Origin: Cellulomonas sp. ES6 | GTDB taxonomy: Bacteria > Actinomycetota > Actinomycetes > Actinomycetales > Cellulomonadaceae | Direction of reading: 5' to 3' | DNA: 64,000 bases | NCBI RefSeq assembly: GCF_030053835.1 | Contig: NZ_CP125655.1 | Coordinates: 2,046,001-2,110,000, forward strand | In this document: piece after piece, positions 53,443 to 62,814 of the stretch | How the letters are laid out: the number at the start of each line of letters is the position of its first letter | Position numbering within the stretch: position 1 is the first letter of the stretch | The notes under the pieces: model-generated | Told to the model about the DNA's origin: nothing | What the model saw: the letters and a program-made list of their open reading frames with translations, nothing else | Database searches by the model: none | Position numbers and translations under genes: made by a program

Positions 53443-56400
53443 TCAGCGCAGGACGCGCGGCTGCTCGTCCTGCGCACCCTGCCCGGACCGGCGCCGCTCG
53501 GCGAAGATCCCGAGCACCAGCAGCAGCCCGCCCGCGGCGAGGAGCGTCAGCAGCCACGGGCCCGCCGACACCGTGCCGCCGAGCTGTGCCGCGAACACGC
53601 TGAGCACCGCCACGGGCAGGGTGGTCGCGCCGACGACCAGCGGCGCCCGGAGCAGCTCGCGCGCCCCGAGCAGCATGAACCCCAGCGCGAGCACCACGAC
53701 GAGGACGGCGCGCCAGGTCATCGGGTCGGTCCAGATCGCCAGCACGGAGGGACCGAGCGTGGCGAGCGCGCCCGGCGTCAGGGTGACCGCGGAGGTGCGC
53801 CCGCCCACCGGCCACCCGGCCGACGAGCGCGCCGGGGGCCCCGCGGGATCGGCGACGGCGTCGTCCCGGAGGGCCGCGCGCAGCGCGACGAGACCCATGG
53901 CGGTGAGGGCGAGGCCGACCGGCAGGGCGAACATCTCGACGCGCAGCAGCCGCGTGCTCCACGCCCCGATCGCCCAGGCGAGCGCGGCCAGCCACAGGAA
54001 CCAGCCCGGGGGCAGCACGACGGCCGGTCGCCGGGGGTCGGAGCCGGACGCGGCGGCGGACCCGAGGTCGGGCCGGGCAGCCGATCGGGCACCGGGTCCG
54101 CCGGACCGGACGTCGGACCGCACGGCGGTCAGGGCGAGTGCCAGGAGCAGCAGCTCGACGACCCACCCGGTCCACGCCGCCGCCCACGACGAGCGGACCG
54201 CGACGAGCGTGCCGACGGTCCCGGCGACGACGGCCGGGGCCAGGGCCCAGCGGAGCCGGGGGCCCGGTCCGGTGGGTCCCGACGCGGCACCCGGAGGCGT
54301 CACGGCGACCACCGCCGCCTCGTGCCGTCGGGCGAGAGACCGTCCGGCGACGCCGAGCAGCACCGCGCCCCCGAGCGACCACAGCAGCGCGGCCCCGAAC
54401 AGGCGGGCGTCGTCGGCCGCCGGCCCCGCCGGGGTGCTCGCGGCCAGGTGCAGGGCGCGCACCGGGCCGGCGAGCGCCGCGACGGCCGCACCGACGAGGA
54501 CGGCGTCCGTCAGCACCCGCCACGCGCGCCCGGCGGGCGTCGGAGCGGGATCGGGTCCCTCGTCCTCGTCGGACAGCAGCACGCTCCCCACCGCGACGGC
54601 GGCGAGGGCGAGGAGGGCCGCCGCCCGCGTGCCCGTGTCCCGTCCGAGGACCGCGAGCAGCAGCGTGGGCGTCACGAGCAGCGCGGTGCCGGCGCGCACG
54701 AGCGGGCGCCAGCGCTCCGCCGACCGCCGCGCGAGCAGAGCCCCGACCAGCACGGCCGCGGCGGCGGGGGGCGCGGTGTACGCCTCCACGAGGCCGACGC
54801 CCCACCACCCGAGCGCCGACCACAGCACCCCCGACCAGAGCAGCGCAGCGGCCCACCAAACGGGGCGCCGGTCCGGCCGCTGGGCGACCACCGTGGCCCC
54901 GGCGGCCAGGATCGCGCAGAGCACCAGCACGGTGTCCGCGCCGGTCGTGGCCCGCAGGACGGCGAGCAGCAGGGCCACCGCGGCGGTCCCGGCGGCCGCG
55001 ACCTCGAGCGCCACCCGGGCGGGCTCCGCCGAGACGTCCAGGGACCGGCGCCGCAGCCGCGTCGCCACGGGCGGGGCGGCGACGGCGGTGGCCGCGGCGA
55101 GGACGGCGACCACGGGCAGCAGCACCGGGGATCCCGACCCGGGCAGCAGCACCGCGCCGGCGCAGATGACGAGCACCGACACGGTCGGCAGCACGAGGGC
55201 CGCGGCCAGCACCCGCAGCCAGGCCGGCACCGGACGCGCGCGGGTGTCGAGGACCACCGCCTCGAGCACCAGCAGCGCGGCGGCGGCGCCCGCGGACCAC
55301 CAGGTCCGGTCGACGGCCACCGCGAGCACCGCCACGGCGGCCGGCACCGTGGCCACGACGAGCAGGGCGAGCCACGTGTCCCGGCCGACCCGCGGCAGCA
55401 CGGTCACGACGGCGGCGGCGAGCACGGCGACGACCGCCGTGCCCCCCACCACGCCGAACCCGTCCCACCCCAGCCACGCCAGCCCGAAGCCGAGCGCCAG
55501 CGTCGCGTAGGCCGCGCCGGCGCCGACGAGGACGCCCCGCACCGGCGCGGGCACGAGCGGGCGCGCCCGCAGCAGGAGCAGCACCACGGCCGCCGCGCCG
55601 AGGAGCACCGTCGGCCGCGCCACCCAGCTCAGCAGCACCAGCGCCGCGAGCTGCGCGAACGCGGCCACGACGAGGGTGCTGCGCCACGGGGCGCTCCGGG
55701 GCGTGGGCCCGCCGGGAGCCGGGGCCGCCGACGACGGCACCCAGCCGGCCGGCTCGCTGGCGACCGCAGCGGGGGCTCCGGCCACCGCACCGGCTGCTCC
55801 GGCGACCGCGCGCGACGGTCCGGGCCGGCGCGGGGCACGGCGTGCCGTCTCGACCAGGGCCACCGCCAGGAGCAGCTCGGCGAGCAGCAGCGCCGGGGAC
55901 CACGGCCGCAGCAGCGTCGCGGCCGCGGCGACGGCCAGCACGACCGCGGCGGGCAGGCAGGCGCGGCCCGCCGTGACGACGTACGGCTCGCGCGGCACGG
56001 CGGGCCGCGGGATGCCGGGCAGCGGGACGCCGGGGGGCGGGACGACCCCGGGCACCGTGCCGGCGGGGGCCGCCCAGCGGCGCTCGAGCACCGGGGCGAG
56101 CCGCTGCACCGCGATCACGGCGCAGGCACCGGCGAGCACGACGACCGCGAGCACCGGCCCGAGCGAGGAGGCGCCTTCGGCGAGGTCGCCGGCGGGGTCG
56201 AAGGCCGCGACGGGCAGCCTGGAGGGCGGCGGGATCCGGAGCGCCTCGAGCAGCGTCAGACCGTCGGCGACCGCCGCGAGCAGGCCGGGCAGCGTCACGA
56301 CCACCAGCGCGACCCACCCGCCGGACACCCGCGCCCGGTGCAGCGCGTCGGATCCGGTGTCGCGTCCCGTCGCGGCGGGCAGCAGCGTCACGAGCAGCCA

Positions 56401-57732
56401 GGCTCCGGCGCCCGTGAGCGCGGCGATGCCGATGCTGAGAGCGCCCAGGTCGAGGGGAGCGGCCGACGCGGCGAGGACGACCAGCGCCCCCGCGGTCGCG
56501 GTCCACGGGGCCGCCTGGCCCGCGCGGGCCTGGAGACCGGCGACGACCGCGGCGAGCAGCAGGCCGATCGCGAGCCCGCCGGCGGGCCAGCCGTCGGCCG
56601 TCGGCAGGTCGGGGGCGACCGCGAGCGCCGCGAGCAGCAGCACGCCGGCGAGGGCCACGAGCAGCCCGTCGACCACCTCCCCCCGGGCGCCGAACCGCTG
56701 GTCGACCGCGCGGCGGTAGGGGACTCGGACGAGCGTGGCCAGGGAGGCGGCGAGCAGCCCGACGTGCCAGGCCCAGCCGCCGCCGACGGCCGCCGAGACG
56801 CACAGGGGGACGGCGGGCAGCACGAGGACGGCGACGGTCCACGAGCGGATCCGGGTGGCGAGGCCCGCCGCGGGCAGTCCGACGCCGACGGCGAGCAGCA
56901 GGAACGCCAGGACGAGCGGCTGGACGCGCCCGCCGGCGAGCGCCCCCACGACCCACGCGTCGACGACCGCGAGCGCGGCGGTCAGGCCGCCGACCGCCTC
57001 CGCGGACCCGGTGACGCCGGCGCGCCGGAGCGCGAGCGCACCCACCGCGGCGCCGGCCGTCGTGAGCAGCAGCACGACCACCCGGGCGGCGGGCGCGTCG
57101 CCGAGCAGGAAGAACGCGAGGACGACGAACGCCGCCGCCACGAGGCCCGCACCGGCGAGGGCGAACAGGCGCGCGACGTCGAACGGCCGACCGGCCGGGG
57201 GCACCGGCTGCCGGGCGGGGGGAGGCACGCCCGGCCCGCCCGGCCAGCCGGCGGGGGGCTGCGGCGCGGCGCCGGGCCACGCGCCCGCACCGGGGACGTC
57301 CGGGCCCGTCGCCCAGGGCCCCGCCGCCCAGGGCGCCGCAGGGGGAGGCACCACCGGCGACGCGGAGGGTGGCACCACCGGCGAGGCAGGGGACGACGCG
57401 ACGGGCGACGCGGTCACCGCCGGCGACGCGGGGGGCGACGCGACCGGCGACGCGGTCCCGACCGGCGGCACGACCGGCGCCGCGGGCGCGACCGCCGCCC
57501 CCGGCACGGTCGCGCGCGCCTGCGCGGCCCGGACCGCCTCGATCAGCCGCTGCCGGTCGTCGAGCGCCCGGGCCGCGGTGCGCGACGCGTCGGCGATGCG
57601 GGCACCGTCCGCTCCCCCGAGGTCGAGCCCGCAGGTCCGGCAGCGCGGCCCGGCGAGCGTCGTCCCGCAGTGCGGGCAGCGGCTGAAGTCGGTGAGCTCG
57701 CGCCGGGCGGCGCCTGCCGAGGTCGGTTCCAC
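53443..57732 (-). CDS. Giant zinc-ribbon multi-span membrane protein (SCO7613-like)
   Basis: About 1429 residues. Near the N-terminus a zinc ribbon (CPHCGTTLAGPRCRTCG) is followed by a short helical segment and a Pro/Ala/Ser repeat linker (SPVASSPASPVVPP-like). The remaining 1200 residues contain some 35-40 hydrophobic spans with almost no conserved charged residues, broken by a few soluble loops. The layout (ribbon, linker, very many spans) matches actinobacterial proteins named after Streptomyces SCO7613, which have no known function. The GTG at 57732 is uncertain (no ribosome site). It is the largest gene in the window and stands alone. Confidence 0.7.
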   Translation of the reverse strand: MEPTSAGAARRELTDFSRCPHCGTTLAGPRCRTCGLDLGGADGARIADASRTAARALDDRQRLIEAVRAAQARATVPGAAVAPAAPVVPPVGTASPVASPPASPAVTASPVASSPASPVVPPSASPVVPPPAAPWAAGPWATGPDVPGAGAWPGAAPQPPAGWPGGPGVPPPARQPVPPAGRPFDVARLFALAGAGLVAAAFVVLAFFLLGDAPAARVVVLLLTTAGAAVGALALRRAGVTGSAEAVGGLTAALAVVDAWVVGALAGGRVQPLVLAFLLLAVGVGLPAAGLATRIRSWTVAVLVLPAVPLCVSAAVGGGWAWHVGLLAASLATLVRVPYRRAVDQRFGARGEVVDGLLVALAGVLLLAALAVAPDLPTADGWPAGGLAIGLLLAAVVAGLQARAGQAAPWTATAGALVVLAASAAPLDLGALSIGIAALTGAGAWLLVTLLPAATGRDTGSDALHRARVSGGWVALVVVTLPGLLAAVADGLTLLEALRIPPPSRLPVAAFDPAGDLAEGASSLGPVLAVVVLAGACAVIAVQRLAPVLERRWAAPAGTVPGVVPPPGVPLPGIPRPAVPREPYVVTAGRACLPAAVVLAVAAAATLLRPWSPALLLAELLLAVALVETARRAPRRPGPSRAVAGAAGAVAGAPAAVASEPAGWVPSSAAPAPGGPTPRSAPWRSTLVVAAFAQLAALVLLSWVARPTVLLGAAAVVLLLLRARPLVPAPVRGVLVGAGAAYATLALGFGLAWLGWDGFGVVGGTAVVAVLAAAVVTVLPRVGRDTWLALLVVATVPAAVAVLAVAVDRTWWSAGAAAALLVLEAVVLDTRARPVPAWLRVLAAALVLPTVSVLVICAGAVLLPGSGSPVLLPVVAVLAAATAVAAPPVATRLRRRSLDVSAEPARVALEVAAAGTAAVALLLAVLRATTGADTVLVLCAILAAGATVVAQRPDRRPVWWAAALLWSGVLWSALGWWGVGLVEAYTAPPAAAAVLVGALLARRSAERWRPLVRAGTALLVTPTLLLAVLGRDTGTRAAALLALAAVAVGSVLLSDEDEGPDPAPTPAGRAWRVLTDAVLVGAAVAALAGPVRALHLAASTPAGPAADDARLFGAALLWSLGGAVLLGVAGRSLARRHEAAVVAVTPPGAASGPTGPGPRLRWALAPAVVAGTVGTLVAVRSSWAAAWTGWVVELLLLALALTAVRSDVRSGGPGARSAARPDLGSAAASGSDPRRPAVVLPPGWFLWLAALAWAIGAWSTRLLRVEMFALPVGLALTAMGLVALRAALRDDAVADPAGPPARSSAGWPVGGRTSAVTLTPGALATLGPSVLAIWTDPMTWRAVLVVVLALGFMLLGARELLRAPLVVGATTLPVAVLSVFAAQLGGTVSAGPWLLTLLAAGGLLLVLGIFAERRRSGQGAQDEQPRVLR

Positions 57733-57950
57733 GTGCTGAGCGTGCCAGGCGGGAGCGCCCCAGGTGCGTCGTCCACAGTTCCTGCGCAGACTTTCACCAG
57801 GTCGTCCGGGGTCCGCCGGGTCCTGGTCGTCCCCGCCCGGGTCCGGCGAGCCGTGCGCGTGAGGCACGAGACACGCTTCCCGGTGGCACCGCCCAAGTCA
57901 TGGGATGACTATGGAGGCGGACCAGCACGCGACGACGACAGGAGGACGCG

Positions 57951-59723
57951 GTGGCACGCAGCAGCACGGTGGCGGACCAGCTCGTGGCGCAGGTGGTGGC
58001 AGCGGGTGCCACCCACGTCTACGGGATCGTGGGCGACAGCCTCAACCCGGTGGTGGACGCGATCCGCCGGGCGCAGAAGGACGGTGCCGACATCCAGTGG
58101 GTGCACGTCCGGCACGAGGAGGCGGCGGCGTTCGCCGCGGCGGCCGAGGCGGAGATCACCGGGCGGCTGGCCGTCTGCGCGGGCTCGTGCGGCCCGGGCA
58201 ACCTGCACCTCATCAACGGCCTGTACGACGCGAACCGCAGCCGCGTGCCGGTCCTCGCCATCGCGTCGCACATCCCGAGCGCGCAGATCGGCACCCAGTT
58301 CTTCCAGGAGACGCACCCCGACCGGCTGTTCGTCGAGTGCTCGGTGTACTCCGAGATGATCTCGTCGCCGGTCCAGGCGCCGCGGGTGATCCGCAGCGCC
58401 ATCCACCACGCCTACGGCGCCCCGGGCGTCGCGGTGCTCACGCTGCCGGGCGACGTCGCCGACGAGGAGGCGCCCGCGCCCGGTCCGGACCAGCTGGTGC
58501 GCCCCCGGCGGCCGCGCGTCGTCCCCGCGGACGTCGACGTGGCCGCGCTCGCCGACGCGATCGACGACGCGAAGAAGGTCACGATCCTGGCGGGGGCCGG
58601 CGTGCGCGGCGCCCACGACGACGTGCTGGCGCTGGCCGACAAGATCGCCGCCCCGGTCGGCCACAGCCTGCGCGGCAAGGAGCACATCCAGTACGACAAC
58701 CCGTTCGACGTCGGCATGACCGGGCTGCTCGGCTACGGCGCGCTGCAGGCCGCGATGGACGGCGCCGACCTGCTGCTGATGCTGGGCACCGACTTCCCCT
58801 ACGACCAGTTCCTGCCCTCCGACGTCCGGACGGCGCAGGTCGACATCGACCCGACGCACCTCGGCCGGCGCACCCGGACCGACCTGGCGGTGGTCGGCGA
58901 CGTGGGAGAGACGGTCCGCGCGCTGCTGCCGCTGGTCGGGCGCAAGAAGTCGCGGCGGTTCCTGGACTCGATGATCAAGAAGCACGAGCGGGCGATGTCC
59001 GGCGTGGTCGGCGCGTACACGAAGGACGTCGAGCACCACACGCCGATCCACCCGGAGTACGCCGCGGTGCTGCTGGACGAGGAGGCCGCGGACGACGCGG
59101 TGTTCACCGTCGACACCGGCATGGGCAACGTGTGGGCCGCGCGGTACCTGACCCCGAACGGCCGCCGCCGCGTCATCGGCTCGTTCCTGCACGGCTCGAT
59201 GGCCAACGCGGTGCCGCACGCGATCGGCGCGGCGTTCGCGGCGCGGGACGGCGGGGCGCGCCAGAAGCACGTGGTGGCGGTCGCCGGGGACGGCGGGCTG
59301 TCGATGCTGCTGGGCGAGCTCGTGACGCTCGTGCACTACCAGCTGCCCGTCAAGATCATCCTGTTCGACAACGCGACGCTCGGCATGGTCCGGCTGGAGA
59401 TGCTGGTCGACGGCCTGCCGTCGTTCGGCACGGACTCCCCGGCGATCGACTACGCCGCGGTCGCGCAGGCGATGGGCATCCCGGCCGTGCGCGTGGAGGA
59501 CCCGACGCAGATCCGCACGGCCCTGCGGGAGGCCTTCTCCCACGACGGGCCGGCGCTGGTCGACCTCGTGACGGACCCGCGCGCGCTGTCCATCCCGCCG
59601 AAGATCACGCGCCAGCAGCTCAGCGGCTTCACGGCGGCCATGAGCAAGGAGATCCTCGGCGGCGGCATGGGCGAGGTCATGGCGATGGCCCGCTCGAACC
59701 TGCGCAACGTGCCCCGGCCCTGA
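57951..59723 (+). CDS. poxB: Pyruvate dehydrogenase (quinone) / pyruvate oxidase
   Basis: A 590-residue thiamin-diphosphate flavoenzyme that oxidises pyruvate to acetate and CO2, passing electrons to quinone at the membrane. The catalytic Glu is in HVRHEEAAAFAAAAEAE, the FAD region is in the middle third (TILAGAGVRGAHDDVLALAD, MLGTDFPYDQFLP), and the ThDP motif runs from AGDGGLSMLLGELVTLVHYQ to FDNATLGMVRLEM. The C-terminal region would bind the membrane. The GTG has GGAGG 6 bases upstream. A bidirectional terminator follows. Confidence 0.92.
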   Translation: MARSSTVADQLVAQVVAAGATHVYGIVGDSLNPVVDAIRRAQKDGADIQWVHVRHEEAAAFAAAAEAEITGRLAVCAGSCGPGNLHLINGLYDANRSRVPVLAIASHIPSAQIGTQFFQETHPDRLFVECSVYSEMISSPVQAPRVIRSAIHHAYGAPGVAVLTLPGDVADEEAPAPGPDQLVRPRRPRVVPADVDVAALADAIDDAKKVTILAGAGVRGAHDDVLALADKIAAPVGHSLRGKEHIQYDNPFDVGMTGLLGYGALQAAMDGADLLLMLGTDFPYDQFLPSDVRTAQVDIDPTHLGRRTRTDLAVVGDVGETVRALLPLVGRKKSRRFLDSMIKKHERAMSGVVGAYTKDVEHHTPIHPEYAAVLLDEEAADDAVFTVDTGMGNVWAARYLTPNGRRRVIGSFLHGSMANAVPHAIGAAFAARDGGARQKHVVAVAGDGGLSMLLGELVTLVHYQLPVKIILFDNATLGMVRLEMLVDGLPSFGTDSPAIDYAAVAQAMGIPAVRVEDPTQIRTALREAFSHDGPALVDLVTDPRALSIPPKITRQQLSGFTAAMSKEILGGGMGEVMAMARSNLRNVPRP

Positions 59724-59726
59724 CCC

Positions 59727-59761
59727 CCGGTGCCCGGGCGGACGTCCCGCCCGGGCACCGG
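59727..59761. terminator. Bidirectional terminator between poxB and the methyltransferase gene
   Basis: A perfect 15-bp stem (CCGGTGCCCGGGCGG at 59727-59741, CCGCCCGGGCACCGG at 59747-59761) with the loop ACGTC, between two convergent genes. Confidence 0.82.
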
Positions 59762-59766
59762 CGGCG

Positions 59767-60513
59767 TCACCGCGCGATCAGCGCGAACACGCCCCAGCCG
59801 AGGTGCGCCCGCACGCCGGCGGCGTACTGCTGCGGCTCGGTGGCCAGCAGCCGCCGGACCTCGTCGTGCAGGTCGTGGCCGGGGTGGGCGTCCGCCCAGC
59901 GCCGCATGGTGAGCCACTGCGACGCCCAGTAGCGGTCCCAGGACCCCTCGGTCGCGCAGACCATCTCGACGACGTCGTAGCCCTGCTCCCCGAACGAGGC
60001 GAGCAGCTCCGGCAGCGGCAGGAAGTCCTCGACGGCACCCGCCTGGCAGGCTGCGAGCAGCTCCGCGGTGGCGGGGACGGTGCGCCAGTACGGCTCGCCG
60101 ACCAGCAGCATGCCGCCGGGGACGATGCTGCGGCGCAGCAGGTCGAGCGTGCCGGGCACGCCCCCGCCGATCCAGGTGGCTCCGACGCAGGCCGCCACGT
60201 CGACGGGCTCGTCGGCCACGTACCCGGACGCGTCGCCCTCGACGAACCGCACGGCGCCGGCCACGCCGAGCTCGTCGGCGCGCGCCCGCGCATGGGCGAG
60301 GAAGTCCGGGTTGAGGTCCACGCCGAGGCCGGTGACGCGGTGGTCGCGGGCCCAGGTGCACAGCAGCTCGCCGGACCCGCAGGCCAGGTCGAGCACCCGG
60401 GTGCCGGGCGGCAGGTCGAGCCCGGCGCCCCAGTCCGCGAGCTGCTGCGCGGTCAGGGGGTTGTGGATGCGGAGGCGGGACTCACGGACGGAGAACAGGC
60501 GAAGGTCGAACAC
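59767..60513 (-). CDS. Class I SAM-dependent methyltransferase
   Basis: A 248-residue Rossmann methyltransferase. Motif I is RVLDLACGSGELLCTWARDH, the acidic SAM ribose ligand is in GLGVDLNPDFLAHAR, and motif II region is VDVAACVGATWIGGG. The C-terminal third (FLPLPELLASFGEQGYDVVE, WASQWLTMRRWADAHPG) resembles small-molecule methyltransferases of the UbiE/SmtA type. GTG with AAGGAG 7 bases upstream. The 217 bases before it hold no recognisable gene. Substrate unknown. Confidence 0.82.
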   Translation of the reverse strand: MFDLRLFSVRESRLRIHNPLTAQQLADWGAGLDLPPGTRVLDLACGSGELLCTWARDHRVTGLGVDLNPDFLAHARARADELGVAGAVRFVEGDASGYVADEPVDVAACVGATWIGGGVPGTLDLLRRSIVPGGMLLVGEPYWRTVPATAELLAACQAGAVEDFLPLPELLASFGEQGYDVVEMVCATEGSWDRYWASQWLTMRRWADAHPGHDLHDEVRRLLATEPQQYAAGVRAHLGWGVFALIAR

Positions 60514-60674
60514 GGTGATGCTCCTTGCACGGGTGCTGACGGGTCGTCGTCTGGCGGCGGACGGGTCCGGCCACCGGCACCAGCGCGGTCATCTCGCATC
60601 GGCTCCTCGCTCGCGCGGCACGCCGCGGCGGCCGCCGGGGCCCCGTGCGGGCCCGCTGCAACCGTAGGGCGGGA

Positions 60675-60718
60675 CGGGCGGCGGGGGCGACGGATTTCCC
60701 CGTCGCCCCCGCCGCCCG
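60675..60718. terminator. Terminator downstream of gntP
   Basis: A very strong 19-bp perfect stem (CGGGCGGCGGGGGCGACGG at 60675-60693; complement at 60700-60718) with the loop ATTTCC, 12 bases after the gntP stop. It is also in position to shield the methyltransferase gene. Confidence 0.85.
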
Positions 60719-60730
60719 CGCGCCCGGTCG

Positions 60731-62113
60731 TCAGGCGATCGCGAAGATCACCGCGGCCAGGCCGAAGCCCATCACGCCGATGAGCGTCTCCATGACGGTC
60801 CACGTCTTGAAGGTCGTCTTCACGTCCATGTCGAAGAACCGCCCGACCAGCCAGAAGCCGGAGTCGTTGACGTGGCTGAGGACCACCGAGCCTGCCGCGA
60901 CCGCCAGGACGATGGTCGCCAGCTCCACGGCGTTGTAGCCGCCGGCGGCGACGGCCGGCGCGATGAGGCCGGCCGCGGTGGTCAGCGCGACGGTCGCGGA
61001 CCCCTGGGCGACCCGCAGCACCGTGGCGATGAGGAACCCGGCGACGATCACCGGGACACCGAGGTCGCTGAGCACGTCCGCGAGCGCGTCGCCGATGCCG
61101 GACGCGCGCAGGACGCCGCCGAACATGCCGCCGGCGCCGGTGATGAGGATGACCGAGGCGACGGGGCCGAGCGCGGAGTCGAGCACCTTCTCCAGGACCG
61201 TCCCGGACCGGCCGCGGCGCCGGCCGAGCACGTACGTGGCGACGAGGACGGTGACGAGCAGGGCGACGGGCGTCTGGCCGAGCGCACGGAAGGCCTGCAC
61301 CCACAGCGCGTCGCCGTCCACCACGCCGGCCGCGCGCAGCGCGTCGAGGCCGGTGTTGGCGAAGATCAGGACCAGCGGCAGCAGGAGCAGCGAGACGACC
61401 GTGCCGAAGGACGGCGGGTTGGCGGTGGCCTCCTCGTCGGCCTCGCCGAGGATCGACGGGACGGGCAGCGAGATCCGCCGGCCCGTGAACACGCCGTACA
61501 GGTACGCGGTCACGTACCAGGTGGGGATCGCGACGAGGACGCCGATCGCCAGCACCGTCCCGACGTTCGCGCCCAGCAGCTCGGTGGCCGCGACCGGCCC
61601 GGGGTGCGGCGGCACGAACACGTGCATCACGGAGAACGCACCGGCGACGGGCAGCCCGTACAGCAGCAGCGACCCGCCGAGGCGGCGCGCGACGGCGAAC
61701 ACGATCGGCAGCATCACGACGAGGCCCGCGTCGAAGAAGATCGGGAAGCCGAAGATCAGCGACGCGAGGCCGAGCGCGAACGGCGCCCGCTTCTCCCCGA
61801 ACTTGCCGATGAGGAAGTCGGCGAGCACCTGGGCCCCGCCGCTGGTCTCGACGAGCCGCCCGAGCATCGCCCCGAGCGCGACGAGCAGGGCGACGCCGGC
61901 CAGGGTGGAGCCGAAGCCCGACGTCATGACCGGCACGACGTCCCCGACGGGGATGCCGGTGGCGAGCGCGGTGAGCAGGCTGACGAGGATCAGCGCGACG
62001 AACGCGTGCATCCGCAGCCAGATGATGAGCAGCAGCAGCACGGCGATCGCGCCGGCCGCGATGCCGAGCAGCGGCCCGGCGGTCAGGGTCTGGGTCCAGC
62101 CCTCAGGCGTCAT
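60731..62113 (-). CDS. gntP: Gluconate:H+ symporter GntP family
   Basis: A 460-residue permease with 12 or more spans. Family marks are LIFGFPIFFDAGLVVMLPIV, HVFVPPHPGPVAATELLGAN and QGSATVALTTAAGLIAP, plus SHVNDSGFWLVGRFFDMDV near the end. It imports gluconate (or a related sugar acid) driven by the proton gradient. The ATG lies 49 bases after the gluconokinase stop in the same direction, so they form an operon with gntR divergent. A strong hairpin follows. Confidence 0.93.
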   Translation of the reverse strand: MTPEGWTQTLTAGPLLGIAAGAIAVLLLLIIWLRMHAFVALILVSLLTALATGIPVGDVVPVMTSGFGSTLAGVALLVALGAMLGRLVETSGGAQVLADFLIGKFGEKRAPFALGLASLIFGFPIFFDAGLVVMLPIVFAVARRLGGSLLLYGLPVAGAFSVMHVFVPPHPGPVAATELLGANVGTVLAIGVLVAIPTWYVTAYLYGVFTGRRISLPVPSILGEADEEATANPPSFGTVVSLLLLPLVLIFANTGLDALRAAGVVDGDALWVQAFRALGQTPVALLVTVLVATYVLGRRRGRSGTVLEKVLDSALGPVASVILITGAGGMFGGVLRASGIGDALADVLSDLGVPVIVAGFLIATVLRVAQGSATVALTTAAGLIAPAVAAGGYNAVELATIVLAVAAGSVVLSHVNDSGFWLVGRFFDMDVKTTFKTWTVMETLIGVMGFGLAAVIFAIA

Positions 62114-62162
62114 GGGTGTCTCCGTCGACAGTGGTGGCGGTGGTGGTGGGCAGAGGTACGGG

Positions 62163-62726
62163 TCAGCGGCCGAGGCGCCGGAGGATCTCGTCGACCAGCG
62201 CGGCGGGCTTGGCGTCGATGTCGACGGCGAACCCGTCCTCGTCGTCGGCCAGCGGCTCGAGGGTCGCGAGCTGGGACACGAGCATCTCGGGCTTCATGAA
62301 GTGCCCGGCCCGGCCCTGGATGCGCTCGGACAGCAGCTCGCGGCTGCCCGTGAGGTGGACGAAGCGCACCGGCCCGGCCTCGCGCAGCAGGTCCCGGTAG
62401 GCCCGGCGCAGCGCGCTGCACGGGACGACGGCGCTCTCGCCGGCGGCGGCGCGCTCGGCGAGCCAGTCCCGGATGCCGCCGAGCCACGGCCAGCGGTCGT
62501 CGTCGGTCAGGGGGGTGCCGGCCGACATCTTCTCGACGTTGGCCGGGGAGTGGAAGTCGTCGCCCTCGGCGAACGCCGCCCCCATGCGGCCGGCGAGGAG
62601 TGCTGCGACAGTGGTCTTGCCGGAGCCGGCGACGCCCATGACCACGACGAGGTCGGGGCGCTCGGCGCCCGACGGCGCGGCGGTGCGGTGCGGTGCGGTC
62701 TCGGCCTCGGTGACGTCGGTGTCCAC
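62163..62726 (-). CDS. gntK: Gluconokinase
   Basis: A 187-residue kinase that phosphorylates gluconate to 6-phosphogluconate. The P-loop is VVMGVAGSGKTTVAALLAGR, followed by FAEGDDFHSPANVEKM and the nucleotide-lid region SGTPLTDDDRWPWLG-like segment, then GRAGHFMKPEMLVSQLATLE. The start is ambiguous: an ATG at 62765 gives 13 extra residues, but a TGATGC element lies 7 bases before the GTG at 62726, and the operator overlaps the longer start, so the GTG is preferred. It is first in the gntK-gntP operon. Confidence 0.9.
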   Translation of the reverse strand: MDTDVTEAETAPHRTAAPSGAERPDLVVVMGVAGSGKTTVAALLAGRMGAAFAEGDDFHSPANVEKMSAGTPLTDDDRWPWLGGIRDWLAERAAAGESAVVPCSALRRAYRDLLREAGPVRFVHLTGSRELLSERIQGRAGHFMKPEMLVSQLATLEPLADDEDGFAVDIDAKPAALVDEILRRLGR

Positions 62727-62748
62727 CGGCTCAGCATCACCCACAGGT

Positions 62749-62773
62749 AGCACCTTTGTCCACATGTGGTGCT
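62749..62773. promoter_or_regulatory. Candidate GntR operator between gntK and gntR
   Basis: Inverted arms AGCACC (62749-62754) and GGTGCT (62768-62773) flank a second palindrome CCACATGTGG (62760-62769). The region lies 23 bases before the gntK GTG and 42 bases before gntR, and is less GC-rich. It is well placed to repress both directions. Confidence 0.5.
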
Positions 62774-62814
62774 CTCATAGTGTCGGGCGCCGTCCGCGGC
62801 CCTACCCTGGACGC

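Noticed and set aside
52070..58359. Two overlapping plus-strand open frames of over 1100 codons opposite the giant membrane protein gene
   Set aside because: Composition is random Arg/Pro/Ala/Thr; the minus strand has a coherent zinc ribbon plus regular membrane spans.
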